DNA of 38,393 nt from Cytophagales bacterium. Its GTDB lineage: Bacteria > Bacteroidota > Bacteroidia > Cytophagales > Thermoflexibacteraceae. Below, in pieces: positions 15,282 through 23,237 of this stretch. Position 1 is the first letter of the stretch. Every line of letters starts with the position of its first letter. The DNA is taken from contig REAZ01000035.1 of NCBI GenBank assembly GCA_004294445.1, forward strand, positions 1-38,393. Direction: 5' to 3'. Both the position numbers and the translations under genes were made by a program. Under the pieces are notes generated by a model. That model worked only from the letters and a program-made list of their open reading frames with translations, made no database searches and was not told the origin of the DNA.

Positions 15282-15328
15282 TAACATCTGTATAAACGCA
15301 ACCTTTGCGCTTATTTTCTAAAAAGTTA
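15282..15328 (-). repeat. Short attC-like palindrome upstream of the membrane-protein gene
   Basis: TAAC (15282-15285) and GTTA (15325-15328) frame AAACGCAA (15294-15301), which pairs with TTGCGCTT (15305-15312) across a 3-base loop with one G-T mismatch. The layout copies the longer palindrome at 14570-14695, in a 47-base compact form. Together the two could bound a gene cassette of about 0.6 kb. Confidence 0.4.
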
Positions 15329-15524
15329 CGTATATCCCTTCAAAAAGTTGAAATAAACGTAAGTTTTTTTAATATTTAGCTTTTTGCTGGGAAAAAAGAA
15401 GTCTTATTCACTTGTAAATTTTTTGAAACCATTGGCAGGGTCTGCGACCACTGACAAGGTTTGTTCTTTTCCGTTTTCAAACAGTTTTTATATACAAATA
15501 TCATAAAAGCTAAACAAAAGGTAC

Positions 15525-15532
15525 TAATTTTG
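15525..15532 (+). promoter_or_regulatory. -7-like element in the 15167-15663 gap
   Basis: TAATTTTG at 15525-15532 fits TAnnTTTG and would start a leader of about 125 bases before the ATG at 15664. No -33 TTTG is clear. Apart from this and the palindrome at 15282-15328, I see no gene or RNA in the 497-base gap. It is AT-rich with long T- and A-runs at 15597-15614. Confidence 0.4.
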
Positions 15533-15663
15533 CTAAAACTTACGAAAGTTTACGTTAGATTCGTTATTTTTATAGGTTTAATTAACATACACAAGATTTT
15601 TTTTTGAAAAAAAATACTATCAGATAGATTTTATACATTGATAATCAATTATTTAAGACTTCT

Positions 15664-16335
15664 ATGAAAAAAAATATTTATTTATTAGTTCTCGTATTTT
15701 CACTTTTAGCTGTGCAAAATTCATCTGCCCAATATTTGAGCTTTAGCGGGGGTGGTGTTTATGCCAAATATTTTGGGCAACGTGGCGATTATCCTTTGGT
15801 AAAACCCAATATGTATCCTGGGACATACGGCATAAAATTGCGCGGTACTTACGGCGGTTTTGGGGATAGCAAAAATGCTATTTCTGGCAGCATTGCTTAT
15901 TTCTTGCCTACCAAAGCAATAGACCTTTCTTATGGCGGGGCTACACTCAAAGGTAGTACGATAGAGTTTGAGTTCAATTACAATCGCTACTTAAGAGGTC
16001 GCTACATTGACGATGCATTGAATGTCTATGCTATAGGCGGAGTGTCGGGGGCTATTACTATGTTTGACTACACAGTTCCTAATCCTGCCTATATCAACCC
16101 TGCTGAGTTAAAATATTTTAAGGACGAAACTACGCTTTTCGTTTATGGTAATGTGGGCATTGGTGCGGAATATCCTGTACAAAGTTTTTATGTTTTTGCA
16201 GAGGCAAAGGCTTCTATACACATGAACGCTTATGTGGCTAATACAACCATTTTCCAGAATAATCTCTTGTATTGGGGTGGGGCTACACTTGGGGTTCGTT
16301 ATCCATTTTTGCCCAAAAGACCTTCTAATAGATAA
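15664..16335 (+). CDS. Outer-membrane beta-barrel-like secreted protein
   Basis: This 223-residue protein has a signal peptide cleaved near SSAQ (residue 23). The mature part has alternating hydrophobic/polar strands rich in Gly and Tyr (GIKLRGTYGGFG, GSIAYFLPT, EFEFNYNRYL, VYAIGGVSG, NVGIGAEYP, YVFAEAKASI) and ends LGVRYPFLPKRPSNR. That is the look of an eight-strand outer-membrane barrel similar to OmpW/OmpX-type or Bacteroidota 'outer membrane beta-barrel' proteins. The last strand is not followed by a terminal aromatic but by nine residues, so the barrel call is moderate. The ligand and role are unknown. A strong bidirectional terminator follows. Confidence 0.68.
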   Translation: MKKNIYLLVLVFSLLAVQNSSAQYLSFSGGGVYAKYFGQRGDYPLVKPNMYPGTYGIKLRGTYGGFGDSKNAISGSIAYFLPTKAIDLSYGGATLKGSTIEFEFNYNRYLRGRYIDDALNVYAIGGVSGAITMFDYTVPNPAYINPAELKYFKDETTLFVYGNVGIGAEYPVQSFYVFAEAKASIHMNAYVANTTIFQNNLLYWGGATLGVRYPFLPKRPSNR

Positions 16336-16340
16336 AAATA

Positions 16341-16376
16341 TAACTTTGACAAAGTTCTCGGACTTTGTCAAAGTTA
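16341..16376. terminator. Bidirectional terminator between convergent genes
   Basis: A perfect 15-bp stem TAACTTTGACAAAGT (16341-16355) with ACTTTGTCAAAGTTA (16362-16376) has a 6-base loop TCTCGG. A and T tracts lie on both flanks. It serves both the barrel gene and the CHU_C gene, whose stops are 48 bases apart. Confidence 0.85.
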
Positions 16377-16383
16377 AAATAAT

Positions 16384-18246
16384 TTACCTTACCACTGTGA
16401 GTATTCCCTTCTTATCTATTTTTTTTCCTATCATATCCGCACCTTCTATCGTGAAAATGTATTCGCCCGCTTGCACTGTTTCCCCATTGTATTTTCCGTC
16501 CCAACTGCTATTGGTATCTGTACTTTCATACATCAAAATTCCCCATCGGCTAAATATTTGCAGGCGAAAATCTTTGATGAAGCTGGCTTTTACGCCAAAA
16601 GTATCGTTGAGTCCGTCATTGTTTGGGCTAAATGCGTTTGGGAAAATGAGTATGGCATCCACCCTGACCGATACAATATTGGAATAGACCAAAATCCCAT
16701 TGATGATAGCCCCGATTCTATAACGAACAAATTGTCTGTCAAACTGCGATTTTAACTCCACAAAAGTATTAGCGGAAGTAGAAATGGAAGTGTACGGATT
16801 GCCTTGCTCATCTAACTTCTCTACAAACGTAAGCGAAGCGCCTACCGCAGCCCAATTGAGAGTAATTCTATCGTCTTCATTGCTCATTATCAGCCGAATA
16901 GGGCAGGCAATAGCACTTTCGGGAGAAGTATTACCACATTCATCTATATAGATAAGTTTGTAGCAATAATCATTGCTGGTGATGTATGCAGAGACATCTA
17001 TATAAGGTGGCTGATTAGGAATTTGTATTTTTGTGGTATTACCGTTGCCGTCGGCGCGTAGAAGGAAAGTGGCTTGCGGTGGGCTATTTGGCACTTGCCA
17101 GCGAATTTCTATGCTTTCTTTGACTATATTCGCTACAAATTGGGCTACAGCCTTCGGGTCTGAATCTTTGGGAGCAGTGCTGCATACTGTAGCAGAGATA
17201 GATTTGGTAGTTCCCTTGTTGGCTACAGCTTCTACTCTATAGCAGTAGGTCTGCCCGCATTTTATATTTAAGTCTTCGAAAAAAAGTGTTTCCCTGTCTT
17301 TTATCGTTGTCAGCACTTGGTTATTTCTGTAAATCGTATAGTTTCCAAAGTCCAAATCTTTGCTCGGATTCCAGCTAATGACATTTTTTTTCTGTATGTT
17401 TGCCACACTTAGCTTGTGGGCAGTAATGGTTTCCCCCGCCAAAAAATCCTCGCCTGTGCATTTGTCGATGGCTAAAACTCTATAACGAAATATCTCAAAA
17501 GCAGAAATTTTGTCCGTACTTATGAATTGGGTTGCTCCGCTTGCTAAGGCTATTTTCTTTTGCTCATCACTAATGACCGAATTTTGCAAAAGTTGGTAGC
17601 TTGTACTGCTATTGAGGTCAAAATCTACCTGCACTCGGTCATCACTTAGCACTTTTACCTGTCTGATGATTCCTTTAGGAGGTGTCTGTATAGGAATGAT
17701 TGTTTTTTGCGTGCTTCCGCATACTGCTACATTGGTGTTTGTATTGCCAAGCACCGTAATAGCTACGGGTGTAGCACTGCCGTAGGAAGTAGTAGCAGAT
17801 TCCCCCCCTTTGACCACACTGCTTTTGCCGTTCCCAAAATCTATGAAATATTCGCTATAGTCTGTACTTACTACTTTTACAGTTGCTTTGAAACCCGCAC
17901 AAAGTTCTACCTCGATAGTAGGGACAATCGGATTGCTCACTTCTATAAAATACTGCCCGTCTGTTTTCATGCCGCCGCCACCGCCAGAGTTAAGCAACTG
18001 TGTAACAGCATATTTGCCTGCTTTGCTGTAGGTTACTTCCTTATCGGGTACGGGACCTCGCCCATCGCCGTAGTCATAAAAAATAAGATTAGCGGCTACG
18101 CCAGAGCAGTCGATAGGGCGAACTTTGAGCGGGGCGCATCCTTTAATTATTTCTGTCTTAAAACAAGGAACAAAATTATTTTGGGCAAATAATTCACGCA
18201 TCAGAAGGGTAAGCCCAATAATAATGAGTATTTTGACAAAGTTCAT
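16384..18246 (-). CDS. Secreted multidomain protein with gliding-motility C-terminal (T9SS type B) sorting domain
   Basis: This 620-residue protein has a signal peptide ending LFAQ (residue 22). Residues 25-200 hold two PKD-like beta-sandwiches (IFYDYGDGRGP, YFIDFGNGKS). The middle contains fibronectin III-like repeats (VISWNPSKDLDFGNYTIYRN, IEIRWQVP, ITLNWAAVGAS) with paired Cys. The last 85 residues are the CHU_C domain: IFPNAFSPNNDGLNDTFG, LQIFSRWGILMYES, SWDGKYNGETVQAGEYIF. That domain directs export by the type IX system and surface attachment. It is probably an adhesin or scaffold with no enzyme domain. It is a likely client of the GldN-containing machine encoded further along this window. 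A TTACTTTG -7-like element precedes it. Confidence 0.9.
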   Translation of the reverse strand: MNFVKILIIIGLTLLMRELFAQNNFVPCFKTEIIKGCAPLKVRPIDCSGVAANLIFYDYGDGRGPVPDKEVTYSKAGKYAVTQLLNSGGGGGMKTDGQYFIEVSNPIVPTIEVELCAGFKATVKVVSTDYSEYFIDFGNGKSSVVKGGESATTSYGSATPVAITVLGNTNTNVAVCGSTQKTIIPIQTPPKGIIRQVKVLSDDRVQVDFDLNSSTSYQLLQNSVISDEQKKIALASGATQFISTDKISAFEIFRYRVLAIDKCTGEDFLAGETITAHKLSVANIQKKNVISWNPSKDLDFGNYTIYRNNQVLTTIKDRETLFFEDLNIKCGQTYCYRVEAVANKGTTKSISATVCSTAPKDSDPKAVAQFVANIVKESIEIRWQVPNSPPQATFLLRADGNGNTTKIQIPNQPPYIDVSAYITSNDYCYKLIYIDECGNTSPESAIACPIRLIMSNEDDRITLNWAAVGASLTFVEKLDEQGNPYTSISTSANTFVELKSQFDRQFVRYRIGAIINGILVYSNIVSVRVDAILIFPNAFSPNNDGLNDTFGVKASFIKDFRLQIFSRWGILMYESTDTNSSWDGKYNGETVQAGEYIFTIEGADMIGKKIDKKGILTVVR

Positions 18247-18280
18247 CGTTAATAAATTATTAAATTACCTTCATTTTAGG

Positions 18281-18288
18281 CAAAGTAA
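18281..18288 (-). promoter_or_regulatory. -7-like element for the CHU_C gene
   Basis: Plus-strand CAAAGTAA reads TTACTTTG, one base off TAnnTTTG, about 35 bases before the ATG at 18246. The same octamer occurs ahead of the acidic-protein gene at 37092-37099. The remaining gap up to 18602 shows no gene I can support. Confidence 0.35.
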
Positions 18289-18602
18289 TGAAAATTATTG
18301 CTTATAGCTACTCTTTTAAGGTTACTTCTAATGTTTTTTTATTTTCACAGCATAGCTACTACTTGTGCTAACAATCCTTGCCCTCTTCTTATGGTCAAAA
18401 AAATTATTTTCTTGCGCTTTTGCAAAGAAAGAAACATAAGAAAATAAAACTAAAAAAGTGGTATTCTGATATTTAATCATGCGCTATTAAATTGTGAAAT
18501 GAATCAAATGAAAATTAATTTCCCTCGCACCTCGCTTTTTATCAAATAGTGTGCCATCCAAAAATAAGCAGAACCCCACAACATATTTGCTGCAAATTGT
18601 AA

Positions 18603-18995
18603 CCAAACTCTGCTGTATATCGCAAAGGAAAATTTGTAGTAGAGGGCTATATAGATGCCTATTATGGCTATGATTTTAGCAAACCAGAAAGCAAAGAAAG
18701 ACCTTACTTTGTATCTATGGCGCGTCATAATGAGTTGAATATCAATCTTGCCTATATTTCCGTAAAGCATTCATCGCCAAGAATACGGGCAAAATTTGTT
18801 CCCTGTTTTGGCTCGTACATCAATGCAAACTATGCACTCGAACAAGGTACGCTAAGAAACGTAGTGGAGGGTAATATTGGCATCAAACTATTCAAAAACA
18901 GAGAGATATGGCTTGATGTAGGTGTGCTTGGCTCGCCCTATACCAACGAATCAGCAATTTCGAAAGACCACTTGATAGCAGTAGTCAATTATTGA
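18603..18995 (+). pseudogene. Remnant of an OmpL-like beta-barrel porin (bbp2 family)
   Basis: The frame opens just after a stop at 18600 and reads GYIDAYYGYDFSKP, ERPYFVSMARHNELNINLAY, KFVPCFGSYINANYA, GTLRNVVEGNIGIKL, WLDVGVLGSPYTNESAISKDH, then IAVVNY and a stop. These are the front strands of the putative OmpL-like porin family found throughout Bacteroidota (DUF1597), which normally has a signal peptide and some 350 or more residues. Here both the signal peptide and roughly two thirds of the barrel are gone, leaving about 131 codons. The conserved match runs across and upstream of the Met at 18717, so a 92-residue gene starting there would not be functional. It is best read as a deletion relic between the CHU_C gene and the SpoIIE-type gene. 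Confidence 0.75.
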
Positions 18996-19030
18996 TTGGC
19001 AAGTCTTGCCATTTGGTTTTGAATAAGTCA

Positions 19031-21022
19031 TCATATCTGCAAACCAAAGACAATAATATCATCTGTCTGTTTATGATTACCTTTCCATTTTAGCATGGTA
19101 TTTTTTAGTATATTGGCTTGATTATTAACATTTTCTTGGCTAATTTTTTCCAATAAATTCCTAAAATTTTTGACCATAAACTTGCGGTCATGCTCTCCGC
19201 CAAATTGGTCTTGGTAGCCATCCGAAGCCAAATAAATTGTGTCCCCTTTTTGTATGGAAAGAATATGCTCGCTGTAAGAACGTTGTGCAGAATAGTGTGT
19301 ATCTCCAATAGGGAAATGGTTTCCCTTGATATGCTTAAAATTTTGATTTTGAACTAAATAAAGTGGTGTTTTTGCGCCTGCATAAATAAGTTGTGTCTTA
19401 TCAGCAGAGATAATACAGATAGCAACCTCAACACCATCATTGCTCAACCCCTCCTTATGGTGAAGTTGTGCCATCACTTTTTCATTCATGCTCTCCAGTA
19501 TCTTGGAGGGCGAGGTAGTATGTGTACTTATTTCGTGCAAAAAGGAATGGCAAAGGACAGTAATTAATGCAGCAGGAACGCCATGCCCTGTGCAGTCGCC
19601 AACAGCAATTACTGTCTGCCCATCTATCTCAGCAAACCAGTTAAAATCTCCGCTTACAATATCTCTGGGGGCGTTATAAATAAAATACCCTGAAAATGAA
19701 TTTAATAGATTGGTTTGCTGGGGCAAAAGGACATCTTGAATATTTTTAGCATAATTAATACTACTTACCAAATTCTTATTAATCTGCTCAATTATGTCTT
19801 TTTGCTTTTCTATTTCATTTGATTTTTGGGTAATTTCTTGGTTAATCCCTACCAATTGCGTGTTTACCCGCTGTTTGAGACGAGATTGGCGAGAATAAAG
19901 CACAGTTGCTATCAGAGAGAGCAAAGCAACCAAACTCGTACCTGCGATGATAGCAAAATTCAAATTCCTCTCCTTGTCAAACAGTTCTTTTTCTATCCTA
20001 AGTGCGGCATTCTCTTGTTCTTTTTTCTGCGCATCGTACTTGAGTTCCATTTCGTTCATGCTTTGTCGCACATTCCTATTGATTAGGCTGTCCTCTGCTT
20101 CTTTATAGAGTTTATGAAAAAACAATGATTTCTGATAGTCATTTGTTTGCTCATAGAGTGCCGTTAATACCTCATAGGCGTTCCTCATTAGTGAAAGAGC
20201 CTGAATTTCAATACTCTTTTCTAATGATTTTTTCACATATTCTATGGCTGTTCCATTATTTTTTTTGAGTTGGTAAGCCTTTCCCAAGTTAAGCAAACTC
20301 GTAGCAATGCCAAATTGATTCCCTGATTCTTCACTTACCTTCAATCCTTGGCTGATGTAGTCTATGGCTTTTGGGACATCTCCTAAGCGAATATATAGGT
20401 CGCCTAAGTTGGTAAGCGGTTTGTAAATGAGTTCGTTATCTGCCGTTTTCCTTCCTATCTTCAGCGCTTCTTCCAATGATTCGCGAGCCAAGTCATAGTT
20501 TTTCAGATTGGTATAAATTAGCCCCAAGAAGTTAGCAGCAGCAGCAATGCCCGCATCATCATTGATTTGTTTCCAAATAATCTCTTCTTTTTGTGCAAAT
20601 TTGAGTGCGGCGTAAAAATCTTTTTGAAAAAGGTAAGTAACTCCTATTTTATGAAGTGCATCTGCCTGAATGTTCAAGTCGCCAATTTTTTCTGCCGAAA
20701 CTAATGCCTTCAAAAAATATTCCAAGGCGGGTTTAGAATCGCCTTTGCTACGATAGGCAACCCCCTTATTAATTTGCGAAATGGCTACCTTATCCAATTT
20801 ATTATTTTTTTCTGCCAAAGCAATAGCTTCATCTGCATAGGAAATGGATTTTTCTAAGTCTTTTTCGCGATATTTTTCCGAAAGTTTGTTCAAAATATCT
20901 ATTCTCGCCACGCCTTTGGTAGCTTCTAACTTTTTGACAAGCTCGCCCAGCTCATCTTGCGCCCGCAGCGCATGAGCCAACAATAGCATCAGCGAAATAT
21001 AAAGAATAATATTTTTTATCAT
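19031..21022 (-). CDS. TPR sensor with SpoIIE-type PP2C phosphatase domain
   Basis: This is a 663-residue membrane signalling protein. A signal peptide ends RAQ (about 22), then about eight tetratricopeptide repeats fill residues 50-310 on the periplasmic side. A membrane helix (about 355-378, IIAGTSLVALLSLI) and a coiled coil (385-425) lead to a cytoplasmic SpoIIE/RsbU-type phosphatase. The metal-binding aspartates are visible in RDIVSGDFNW, VAVGDCTGHG, LASDGYQDQFGG and TDDIIVFG. Such proteins dephosphorylate an anti-sigma-factor antagonist in partner-switching pathways. No STAS-domain antagonist or anti-sigma kinase lies in this window, so the target is unknown. A TATGTTTG element at 21110-21117 likely drives it. 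Confidence 0.9.
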   Translation of the reverse strand: MIKNIILYISLMLLLAHALRAQDELGELVKKLEATKGVARIDILNKLSEKYREKDLEKSISYADEAIALAEKNNKLDKVAISQINKGVAYRSKGDSKPALEYFLKALVSAEKIGDLNIQADALHKIGVTYLFQKDFYAALKFAQKEEIIWKQINDDAGIAAAANFLGLIYTNLKNYDLARESLEEALKIGRKTADNELIYKPLTNLGDLYIRLGDVPKAIDYISQGLKVSEESGNQFGIATSLLNLGKAYQLKKNNGTAIEYVKKSLEKSIEIQALSLMRNAYEVLTALYEQTNDYQKSLFFHKLYKEAEDSLINRNVRQSMNEMELKYDAQKKEQENAALRIEKELFDKERNLNFAIIAGTSLVALLSLIATVLYSRQSRLKQRVNTQLVGINQEITQKSNEIEKQKDIIEQINKNLVSSINYAKNIQDVLLPQQTNLLNSFSGYFIYNAPRDIVSGDFNWFAEIDGQTVIAVGDCTGHGVPAALITVLCHSFLHEISTHTTSPSKILESMNEKVMAQLHHKEGLSNDGVEVAICIISADKTQLIYAGAKTPLYLVQNQNFKHIKGNHFPIGDTHYSAQRSYSEHILSIQKGDTIYLASDGYQDQFGGEHDRKFMVKNFRNLLEKISQENVNNQANILKNTMLKWKGNHKQTDDIIVFGLQI

Positions 21023-21109
21023 AAAAAGCCTAATGCCTATGCAATTAGTCCAAGGGAATGCACTAAAAAAGTGCCAAAAGCCTCTTTCTTTTCATTTTAA
21101 TTTCCTATA

Positions 21110-21117
21110 CAAACATA
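21110..21117 (-). promoter_or_regulatory. -7 element TATGTTTG for the SpoIIE-type gene
   Basis: Plus-strand CAAACATA at 21110-21117 gives TATGTTTG on the minus strand, with a predicted leader of about 80 bases to the ATG at 21022. The -33 box is not evident. Confidence 0.45.
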
Positions 21118-21196
21118 AAACATTTTACTTTAGAAAAACTGAAAATAGTAACATATTTCGATTCGCCGCCCGAAGGACTCCGATAAGAATATTTTT

Positions 21197-21204
21197 TATC
21201 TTTG
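21197..21204 (+). promoter_or_regulatory. -7 element TATCTTTG for the Crp/Fnr gene
   Basis: An exact TAnnTTTG match at 21197-21204 has a predicted start near 21211, only about 12 bases before the ATG at 21223. This would be a near-leaderless mRNA. No -33 TTTG is seen, so an activator or autoregulation is possible. Confidence 0.55.
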
Positions 21205-21222
21205 CTACATACTTAAAAAAAA

Positions 21223-21783
21223 ATGGAAAAATTCTTTGCTTTTTCCGAAGAATACCACATTTCGGAAGGATTAGAAACTGTATTAAGAAAGGCTGCCCAA
21301 AAGGTAATAATTGCCAAGAATCAACTGCTTTTGGAGGAAGGCAGAGTCTGTAAGTATATATATTTTTTAGAAAAAGGCTTCGTAAGAGGTTTTTACTACA
21401 AAGATGGCAAAGACGTTACTACTTGGTTTGCTTCCGAAAATGAATTTGTAACTTCTATGTATTCCTTTGTTTCCCAAAAGCCAAGTATTGAGAATATAGA
21501 ATCTTTGGAAGAAAGTTCGCTCTATGCTATTCACTATGATGGCTTGCAAGAAATTTATAGAACTTATCCCGAATTTAATTTGATTGGGCGCATACTTACC
21601 GAAAAATATTACATTGATTTGGAAGAAAGAACTTTATCACTTCAGTTCCAGACCGCCAAAGACCGCTACACAACACTCTTAGCCAAAGAACCTTACATTT
21701 TGCAGAAGGCTTCTCTTGGACATATTGCCTCTTACTTAGGAATGTCGCAGGAAACCCTGAGCCGAATTAGAGCAAAAGTTTGA
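21223..21783 (+). CDS. Crp/Fnr-family transcriptional regulator
   Basis: This 186-residue DNA-binding protein has an N-terminal cyclic-nucleotide-binding-like beta-barrel (about 25-120; QLLLEEGRVCKYIYFLEKG, then VTTWFASENEF), a dimer helix, and a short C-terminal helix-turn-helix (ASLGHIASYLGMSQETLSRIRAK). It lacks the Cys set of FNR and the full cAMP pocket of CRP, so the ligand is unknown. This compact type is common in Bacteroidota, where members often control an adjacent operon. The next two genes follow on the same strand (90 bases to the hydroxylase start), making them candidate targets or operon partners. Confidence 0.88.
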   Translation: MEKFFAFSEEYHISEGLETVLRKAAQKVIIAKNQLLLEEGRVCKYIYFLEKGFVRGFYYKDGKDVTTWFASENEFVTSMYSFVSQKPSIENIESLEESSLYAIHYDGLQEIYRTYPEFNLIGRILTEKYYIDLEERTLSLQFQTAKDRYTTLLAKEPYILQKASLGHIASYLGMSQETLSRIRAKV

Positions 21784-21873
21784 GAAATTCTTTTTTTGAC
21801 TTTTATCAAAAGAAATCAAAAACCAAAAGTGGAACTTTGCCCTATATTTTATTCACTCAAAATAATTTTAAAT

Positions 21874-22641
21874 ATGGTGGCAGATTTTTTTCGTTTTATT
21901 GTAGAGGACATTGCCTTTAATGGAAGTATTTATGCTTTTTTCGTTGTTCCTTCTTTTCTTATTTTTTGGGTTATTTTCAAAAAAAAGTTAGCTTTTTTGA
22001 GGATTCAACCACAGCAAAAAGCAAAAATATGGCACTTTTTGCATGATGCAAGCCACTCGTTCTCCACTTTGGTAGTATTTGCATTTATTGATTTTGGGCT
22101 TTATAAAGCTGAGAAAAGCGGCTATACCCAGATTTATTATGACATCAGCGAATACGGTATTGTATGGTTTGTGGTAAGCATTGTACTGATGATGATTTTG
22201 CATGACGCTTATTTTTATTGGACACATCGGGCTATGCATTCCCCTTCGCTGTACAAATATTTTCACAAAGTACACCACCAGAGTACCGACCCTTCCCCTT
22301 TCACTTCTTTTGCTTTTCACCCTTTGGAAGCAATTGTAGAAAATGGTATTACCATGCTATTTGTTTTCTTAATGCCTATTAGCTTTACAGCCCTGATTAT
22401 CTGGCAGGTGCTTCAGCAAGGATTTAATATGATTGGGCATTTGGGCTACGAAGTGTACCCCTCTTGGTGGCTTACTCATCCTTTATTCAAGTGGAAAACA
22501 CCTTCTACACACCACAATATGCACCATGAATTATTCAAGGGTAATTACGGACTTTACTTTACTTGGTGGGACAAATGGTGTGGTACAGAGTTTAAAAATT
22601 ATGAAAGTCGATATGAACAAATTTTTGAACAAAAGAAATAA
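21874..22641 (+). CDS. Fatty acid hydroxylase/sterol desaturase family enzyme
   Basis: This 255-residue integral-membrane di-iron enzyme has four hydrophobic segments and the full histidine set: HDAYFYWTHRAMH, HKVHHQS and THHNMHHE. Family members hydroxylate or desaturate fatty acids, sterols or carotenoids. In Bacteroidota they may modify sphingolipid or ornithine-lipid acyl chains, but the substrate here is not determinable. The ATG at 21874 (MVADFFRF) gives the natural membrane start. A TTG at 21796 would add 26 polar residues. It is followed after 5 bases by a DUF5360-like membrane protein. Confidence 0.86.
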   Translation: MVADFFRFIVEDIAFNGSIYAFFVVPSFLIFWVIFKKKLAFLRIQPQQKAKIWHFLHDASHSFSTLVVFAFIDFGLYKAEKSGYTQIYYDISEYGIVWFVVSIVLMMILHDAYFYWTHRAMHSPSLYKYFHKVHHQSTDPSPFTSFAFHPLEAIVENGITMLFVFLMPISFTALIIWQVLQQGFNMIGHLGYEVYPSWWLTHPLFKWKTPSTHHNMHHELFKGNYGLYFTWWDKWCGTEFKNYESRYEQIFEQKK

Positions 22642-22646
22642 AAATA

Positions 22647-23030
22647 ATGAAATCACTCCGATATTTTTTTCTTGCCGTAGATACAAGTTTTATTGTTTAT
22701 TGGCTAATAACTGCTTTGCAAATCATTCCTGTACAATATTTGTATAATGACTACAGGAATGAAATTTTAGTAAATTGGAACTGGTCGTTCTTTCCCTTAG
22801 ATATTGCCGTTTCTTCTACAGGTTTCTGTAGCATTTATCTGCACCAAAAAGGCAACAATAAATGGAAAGTTTTTGCGCTTATTTCCTTAATTCTGACGAG
22901 CGTTTCTGGCTTGCAAGCTATTTCTTATTGGGCATTGGCAAAAGATTTTGACCCTACTTGGTGGCTACCTAATTTGTTTTTGTTGGCTTACCCGTTGTTT
23001 TTTATTCCGAAATTTATGAAAGAATTATAA
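22647..23030 (+). CDS. DUF5360 (YvaD-like) membrane protein
   Basis: This is a 127-residue protein with four hydrophobic segments (about 5-28, 45-65, 73-95 and 106-122). WNWSFFPLDI, SGLQAISYW and TWWLPNLFLLAYPLFFIP recall the YvaD/DUF5360 family of small membrane proteins, whose function is unknown. It is tightly linked to the hydroxylase gene with a 5-base gap, so they are almost certainly co-transcribed and may act on the same membrane substrate. No catalytic residues stand out. Confidence 0.72.
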   Translation: MKSLRYFFLAVDTSFIVYWLITALQIIPVQYLYNDYRNEILVNWNWSFFPLDIAVSSTGFCSIYLHQKGNNKWKVFALISLILTSVSGLQAISYWALAKDFDPTWWLPNLFLLAYPLFFIPKFMKEL

Positions 23031-23195
23031 AAAAACGCAAAGTCTTTATTTGCCAAGAGCAAATAGGGCTATCATTTGAGCAAACATACACATTTTAAGC
23101 CAAACACTCAAAAAAAATGCTATTTAATGAAAAATGAAAAAAGTTTTTTAACTTACTTTAACTCAAAAATAACAGGTAAAAATTTGATTTTGAAC

Positions 23196-23203
23196 TAACT
23201 TTG
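23196..23203 (+). promoter_or_regulatory. -7 element TAACTTTG for the BatC-like gene
   Basis: An exact TAnnTTTG match sits 35 bases before the ATG at 23238, with transcription predicted to begin near 23210. No well-spaced -33 TTTG is visible. The gap from 23031 to 23195 holds nothing else I can support. Confidence 0.6.
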
Positions 23204-23237
23204 CGGAACTTAGACAGAGAGAAAAAACCGTAGAAAC

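Noticed and set aside
15597..15640. Small palindrome CTATCAGATAG near long A/T runs as a possible operator
   Set aside because: The arms are only five bases in very AT-rich DNA and there is no second copy, so chance is likely.
18504..18770. 88-residue hydrophobic minus-strand open frame
   Set aside because: Two thirds of it is antisense to the porin remnant, which explains the hydrophobic pattern. The last 30 residues could be a relic of another membrane gene but are too short to support.
18998..19010. GGCAAG-T-CTTGCC dyad as terminator of the SpoIIE-type gene
   Set aside because: The loop is only one base unless a pair is opened, and no T-run follows on the minus strand.
21033..21353. 106-residue plus-strand open frame
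   Set aside because: It starts in the divergent promoter region and runs into the Crp/Fnr gene in the wrong frame.
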